Shown here: piece by piece, positions 59,342 through 64,000 of the stretch
Layout of the letters: every line of letters begins with the position of its first letter
Numbering within the stretch: position 1 is the first letter of the stretch
NCBI RefSeq assembly: GCF_022049065.2
Contig: NZ_CP095744.1
Coordinates: forward strand, 248,001-312,000
DNA from: Niallia sp. Man26
GTDB taxonomy: Bacteria > Bacillota > Bacilli > Bacillales > Cytobacillaceae
Length of the DNA stretch: 64,000 bases
Direction: 5' to 3'
Program-made: the position numbers and the translations under genes
Notes under the pieces: generated by a model
The model's database searches: none
Told to the model about the DNA's origin: nothing
The model's input: only the letters and a program-made list of their open reading frames with translations

Positions 59342-59463
59342 TCTGTACCTTCCCCTTCATTATCGTGATTAAAATGAATTGGTACCTCTTCTCTAATTAG
59401 GTATTCATTTTCTCTAGTTGTCCACTTCAAATTATCTGTTTGTAGTGATTGTATCTTATCTTT
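59338..59463 (-). pseudogene. 3' fragment of a gene upstream of the candidate immunity gene (possible toxin tail)
   Basis: A 41-codon open tail ending NEYLIREEVPIHFNHDNEGE-GTE, whose TGA overlaps the start of the next gene. Its 5' part is missing: the frame is lost at about 59,464, exactly where the decayed aldehyde dehydrogenase end begins. Position suggests the C-terminal end of a secreted toxin, but the sequence is too short to assign. Confidence 0.4.
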
Positions 59464-59469
59464 TTAACC

Positions 59470-59616
59470 TGTGAATGTGTCTCGTATTAGGCGTGAGCTG
59501 ATGTCTTATACGTCGGAAATAATACGCAGGTAAAAAAAGTGTATAGGTTTCTTTAGAATAGTATATTGACTAACTCTTTACATTTAGAAGGTACTGGATT
59601 ACAGTTCTTCTATTTT
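59470..59616 (+). pseudogene. decayed copy of the aldehyde dehydrogenase 3' end with its terminator
   Basis: CGTGAG at 59492 to TAG at 59561 aligns with 55085-55153 of the intact gene at roughly 70% identity by eye with one indel, including the last codons (AAAGTGTATAGGTTTCTTTAGA against AAGAGTGTTTGGGTTTCTTTAGA in two parts). A damaged version of its terminator (GAAGGTACTGG...CAGTTCTTC) follows at 59,587. Only the gene end remains. Confidence 0.7.
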
Positions 59617-59619
59617 TAA

Positions 59620-61792
59620 AATTCACACTATCCCTCAAGGTTTATTGATTAAATAAGTTTAACTTTCACACTAAGCTTTGAGTTTCCTATAGTGTTCTAG
59701 TTTGGAATAATCGTTTATAGCTATAAGTTAATCTCACGAAGTGTTATAAAATGTTTGCAAAATTTTTTTAAATAATAGTAAGTTGCTTTTTAAAAACATA
59801 TTACCATTCATTTTTTCTCAAGTAGTATCTGATAAAATATAAAAAATATCTAAAGCATAGTGGTTATCATAAATATGTTTATTAAGCGGAGGTAATGGGA
59901 TTCATTTTGGAGGCTGTCAGTCATTTAATGACATTACTTTTTGTAGCTTATACGTGTTTCAAGTTCAACTCTTGATCTTCAGATGGTGACTAAATTAAAC
60001 TATGAATAGAGGCATAATATTAATACTAAATGATATTTGCTTTATTTTTCAATTTCTCTTTGCAACTTTACTGATTACTAAATTAACATTATTTTTTCTA
60101 GGTTGTTGCATTCTACATGATAGAGTTAGGAGTTTTTTCAAAGTACTAAATTTGTATTTCTTATCTCATTCGTTCATCTTCTATTATGACAAATACAATT
60201 ATTAAATCATTAAAGTAAAATAATAAGTAATTCAAGTGAAAAATCCACATGAATTTCTTCACTTAATATATATATCTTCATTAAATGTTACTGTTATTGT
60301 CTACATCTATTCTCAGAGAAATATAGTTTATATTGGAATGTTTTTATTAAACCTTCTTCCATATCAGCAAAAGGCAGAAAACAAAGTAGTACTCATTTCC
60401 TAATATCATTAAAACTAAAAACTTAATAGAACCCTACCCTTATATTACTATTCAGGGACCCTCGTAAGATATTTATTTTTAATTTTCTAGAATGCTGTTA
60501 AGGAGTAGTTTACACAAGTTCAGCGTAAAATATATTCCTTATTTATTTATAAGAAGTAGCCATAGGAAAACAAAGTAGAATATTGGCTTAATCACTTCTA
60601 ATTGATAATAATATGGGCAAAAATGAATTTAAAATCCATTTTCAGCATTTTGAGTTATAATTTGCAGATCGCAGATCATTCATAATATGATTTCTATAAT
60701 AGCATGATGCTATTCATTTTTATAATAATTACTCATATTTAACCATCTTAGAAATATAAGAATAAAAATACCCAAAATTAAAACAATGTTAATTCGCTAT
60801 TCTTTATTATATGGTATTAGTTATAGAAAACCTTCCACTTAAAGCATTTCCTTTCTTTTTTAATAGTTACCATTTTAAAATATTAACACCAAAAAATGGA
60901 CAACTTTATAAAGGCCAATTTTTTGAATTCCAATGGCGTTAAGTTACCTAGTTTCTCGTGAATTCAAATAAATCATTCAATTCAAATGCGAGTAGTGTTA
61001 GAGAGGCAATAGTGTTAATCCAATGATTTAAAGCGTAAGATTTTATTTTTTATTTTCGAAAATATCACTACGGGACCTTTATTACTTACCATTGCTTTAC
61101 TAATTGGAAGTTTAAATTCGGTTGAAAAAGTTCTGCTTTACCTGGTAAAATCCCAAGCTCCTTTAGTTTAATATGTTTATTATACTAGCCTTATATTTAC
61201 TGTAGTTATCCGATTCATTTTCTTATTACTATTATTTATTTTTTAATGTACTTTTTTGTTATTAGTCTTTTACTAAGAATTTGTATAATATATTTAACAT
61301 TGTTTTTTTGCTGCTGTTCCAAATACTTAACCAGTTTATTAGGATATTACTTCACTTCAAGTTAGCGTTTGAGTGGCTATAACTAATTATGATAGGAATA
61401 TCTTTTATATCAGTTTCTATAAGTCAAGGTACAACATTAAATAATAAATATTTCCCAAGAACATTCAGATTAGTAACTTATCCTAATAAGGTGCTTTAAT
61501 CCTATCATCCATGGTCATCCCGCCATATACTTTTTATAGCTTCCGTAAGTATTGTACAAAAGAAAGTAGCGAAAAAAACTTCAGAAAAAGATCTGAGTAG
61601 ATTCTTAAAAGCACACAATTATATAACTTACTTCCTAACTAATAATTTATGTCTTTTGAAAAATTTTAATAAAAAATCCATTTTTTATTAAAGAGCATAA
61701 GGAAGTATGATATCACTTTCAAAAAAAGTATTACAAATACCCATTCCTATTACGTTTCCTGTTAAATTAAGTGATATCACATTTTTGTACTG
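59620..61792. other. gene desert, AT-rich
   Basis: Over 2 kb with no credible reading frame. A 67-codon frame at 60002-60205 lacks a ribosome binding site and has a composition expected of AT-rich noise. I see no recognisable remnant here. Confidence 0.5.
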
Positions 61793-61858
61793 AGATATAG
61801 TGTAGATATAGCATAGATATACAGGAGATATACCCAAATATCTTTAGAGATATACTCA
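61793..61858 (+). repeat. 11-bp iteron-like tandem array, six units
   Basis: Six consecutive 11-bp units (starts 61793, 61804, 61815, 61826, 61837, 61848). Units 1-4 and 6 begin AGATATAG or AGATATAC; unit 5 (AATATCTTTAG) is degenerate. The spacing equals one helical turn, so the same face of DNA is presented each time, as in plasmid iterons or cooperative operators. AAGTGATATCAC palindromic text lies 20 bp upstream. Confidence 0.75.
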
Positions 61859-62383
61859 TAATCGATTATTATATCTCATTATTTATTATATAGAATGATC
61901 TAATTCTACATTGCATCATACACAATAAATCCAAAATATATACAAATAATAGTGTCTCAGTATATTACTAAAAAGTGGCTGTTAACTGTAGAATCACTAA
62001 TTTGTTTAAAATAATAGTAAAGTATTTCAACAAATTAAGATAGCATTACCAAAGACTATCCTTATTACTACCTTATACCTTAGATTGGGAAACAAAACGT
62101 ATGTTGGACTAATTAATAATACTAAACCAAAAAGGATGCATCTTTTCAGAGTATGGAAAAGTATTTAAACTAAAAATTAATTATTACTTTTTTTAGTATA
62201 ATCATGAAAAATATGATAACTATTTAGATTAAACCAATTGAATACTATTATTAAAAATTAATAATTCAATTACTCTTTATCAGTATCTCAAAGCTTATAC
62301 TGAAACAACAATAAAGTTATCTTAGAAACATTAGTAAGAAACATTTAATAGGATAGTTATATTTATTAATAGATTCATAACAA

Positions 62384-63304
62384 CTACAAGATGAACTTTT
62401 AATATCTCGTTCAACATTACACCGAACGGAAAAGGATGGCCTACCCGTTAATCAAATAGGAAAATCAAAACGTTATGATATTGAAGAAATAAAAGTTTGG
62501 ATAGAAGATCAACAACGTGGTATTTATGACTTGATCTTTAGAAAGGTTTATCATATTAATGAAATGCTAAAGCATTTAAATGTTCAATACAAGGAGGGAT
62601 GTGGCGTCCTCTTCCAACTAACACGCATTAATCTTTTCGGATCATACTAAAGGCATTTATGAAGATAAGTGGATAATAAATGAGGATGGGGAAGAAATAC
62701 TTTTATATACCGGAATTGGTCAAGAAGGAACTCAAGACATTTATATTGTCCAAAATAAAACCTTAAATGAATCCAGATCGAATGGTATTTACGTTTATTT
62801 GTTTTAAACATTTAAAACAGGCAAACATGTTTTAAAGGAAAAAGTTGAACTTGTGCAGAATCCTTTTACGGAGGTTCAAGCAGGCCGAAAAATACTACGT
62901 GTTGTAGGAAAATAAGTTCATTATATCAGAGGATTTATAAAGGATTAAAGAAGCAGCTAAAGAGAAAGAGGCTCAAAAATTTAATGACAAAACACTTTAT
63001 AATCGAGCTAAAAATGCTGATCAGATAGGTCAACGCTATACAACTTACAAATACTTTTGATCATGACCCGTATGTTTCTGAAATGTTCAAACGTAGGGCT
63101 AAAGGTGTTTGCCACCTCAGTTAAAACCCAGCACCTTTTCTTGATAAAAAAGGGAGATTTTACTTAGAAAGTCATCACAATAAATGGTTAGATAGAGGTG
63201 GCGAATATAATATTTATATTACAGTGGCACTTGATCCACCATGCCTTAGAAAGATTCATATTCTGGATTCGGAAGATGATGTAGGAAAGTTATTGGCAGA
63301 TTAA
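62384..63304 (+). pseudogene. HTH-SRA-HNH modification-dependent restriction endonuclease, decayed
   Basis: Three parts in order, in different frames. (1) An excisionase-type HTH: LLISRSTLHRTEKDGLPVNQ then GKSKRYDIEEIKVWI (about 62,395-62,510). (2) An SRA/YDG-like domain: DHTKGIYEDKWIINEDGEEI then LLYTGIGQEGTQD (about 62,640-62,905), with a stop after VYLF. (3) An HNH nuclease domain: YVSEMFKRRAKGVCHLS, stop, NPAPFLDKKGRFYLESHHNK, WLDRGGEYN and TVALDPPCLRKIHILD (about 63,060-63,304). Zinc-binding Cys and catalytic His residues of the HNH are partly lost. SRA-HNH enzymes cut DNA with modified cytosine. Confidence 0.72.
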
Positions 63305-64000
63305 TTATATATAAGCTAGAGGAAGAAATATATAGGAAACGAATCAATATAATATTAAATTTATTGGGGAACTTAGTTCAATAATTTTATTTTTATATCA
63401 GATCGTTTTTAAGCAATTTATTAAGGGGACCAGCCAAAGGTTTGCTTATTCTCCAATAAATTTGTTTCTAATACGCTTGAAATTTTTAATCCATTACATA
63501 AAGTCCCCTGAATTATATCTTTTCTCGATTTAACAAATTGGTGTTAGTATAGTTTTATGTACACAACTTAGTTAAGTCCTTACAATGCACTTCATGGAAT
63601 GATGTGTCCGTATGGAACTTAATAACAAAGCCAAAAATATAATGAAGGTTTCAAAAAAACTATCTGCATAATTTTAAAGTATGGACCATTTTAAACAAGA
63701 TTTGGAAGGCTAGTTTTATTGCTACAATCACACTCGAATTAAGTTAAAATAAAAGGGCATAAGTCCAATTAAAAATCGAACTTATGCCCTGGAAACTGCC
63801 TTATAAAATAACAATGACTAAATTTATGGAGTCAATTCAAGAGGTGATTGAAAGGTAAACCTATTGGGTTATATATTTGGTAAAAGCATTTAAACTAGAA
63901 AAATAAATATATACTATGGGAAAATTGAATAGCATATTATGGATGTACCAAAAAAGGGTTACCAAAAACCAATACATTTTGTTCTGATTTCCTCTTCATT
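63305..64000. other. geneless right end with one hairpin
   Basis: AT-rich. AGGGCATAAGT (63754-63764) and ACTTATGCCCT (63780-63790) form a perfect 11-bp inverted repeat with a 15-nt loop. A 24-codon frame follows (MPWKLPYKITMTKF), too short to assign; it may be transposase debris. Nothing else is recognised. Confidence 0.4.

Noticed and set aside
60002..60205. 67-codon hydrophobic open frame in the gene desert
   Set aside because: No ribosome site and noise-like composition.
61793..61858. CRISPR array
   Set aside because: Units are 11 bp with 3-bp variable parts and no spacers; there are no cas genes.
63754..63790. Terminator or IS end at the right edge
   Set aside because: Perfect inverted repeat but no T-run and no transposase or second end visible; listed only as a hairpin.

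Overview
The window is low-GC, AT-rich DNA of a spore-forming, facultatively nitrate-respiring member of the Bacillaceae. Pointers are a LysM/GH18 spore-germination type hydrolase, SpoIIE/STAS/HATPase partner-switching proteins, an Fnr plus YwiC-like plus Moco-synthesis cluster, XerS and tandem pstB genes. The genus (Niallia or Bacillus-like) is a guess.

Layout. 1-7.1 kb: anaerobic nitrate-respiration support: the 3' part of an NreB-like kinase, NreC-like regulator, moeA, mobB, a Crp/Fnr regulator, a YwiC-like membrane protein, mobA, divergent ric (Fe-S repair) behind a perfect Fnr box, and moaA. 7.1-9.2 kb: a gene-poor stretch with three copies of a lox-like spaced palindrome and a decayed Rpn nuclease. 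9.3-13.5 kb: an operon of HATPase, STAS protein, PP2C phosphatase and a 679-aa LuxR regulator with no sigma factor. 14.2-21.8 kb: carbohydrate genes: lone PTS EIIC, three Gfo/Idh/MocA oxidoreductases (one with an in-frame amber codon), two RpiR regulators and a HAD phosphatase. 22.1-25 kb: xerS, a small protein and a LysM-GH18 hydrolase. 25-29.3 kb: beta-glucoside uptake (GntR regulator, EIIBCA, 6-phospho-beta-glucosidase). 29.3-34.5 kb: a candidate C-rich small RNA, then the pst phosphate operon.

34.8-41 kb: a Cre-like recombinase with a 13+7+13 bp perfect palindrome just before it, two decaying GH1 genes, a small XRE protein, a secreted PPC/Ig-repeat protein and a broken secreted protein. 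41.3-45.7 kb: an enolase-superfamily racemase, GntR regulator, MFS carrier and M20 peptidase, overlapping genes behind a TTGTCGACAA palindrome. 46.5-53.5 kb: a complete malonate decarboxylase operon (mdcH-A-B-C-D/E fused-G) with a divergent LysR gene. 53.7-59.6 kb: an aldehyde dehydrogenase, then an intact IS21-family element that splits a 66-codon membrane-protein gene, then an Imm6-like immunity cluster. This block ends in a decayed second copy of the aldehyde dehydrogenase 3' end, which looks like an island boundary. 59.6-64 kb: a gene desert holding an 11-bp iteron-like array and the corpse of an HTH-SRA-HNH modification-dependent restriction enzyme.

Most notable: the Cre-like recombinase and its lox-like site; the three lox-like sites at 7-8 kb, two in direct and one in inverted order; the promoter-to-terminator small RNA unit at 29.35 kb; the duplicated aldehyde dehydrogenase end bracketing the immunity genes; and the iteron array beside the dead restriction gene. 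No CRISPR array, rRNA or tRNA was seen.
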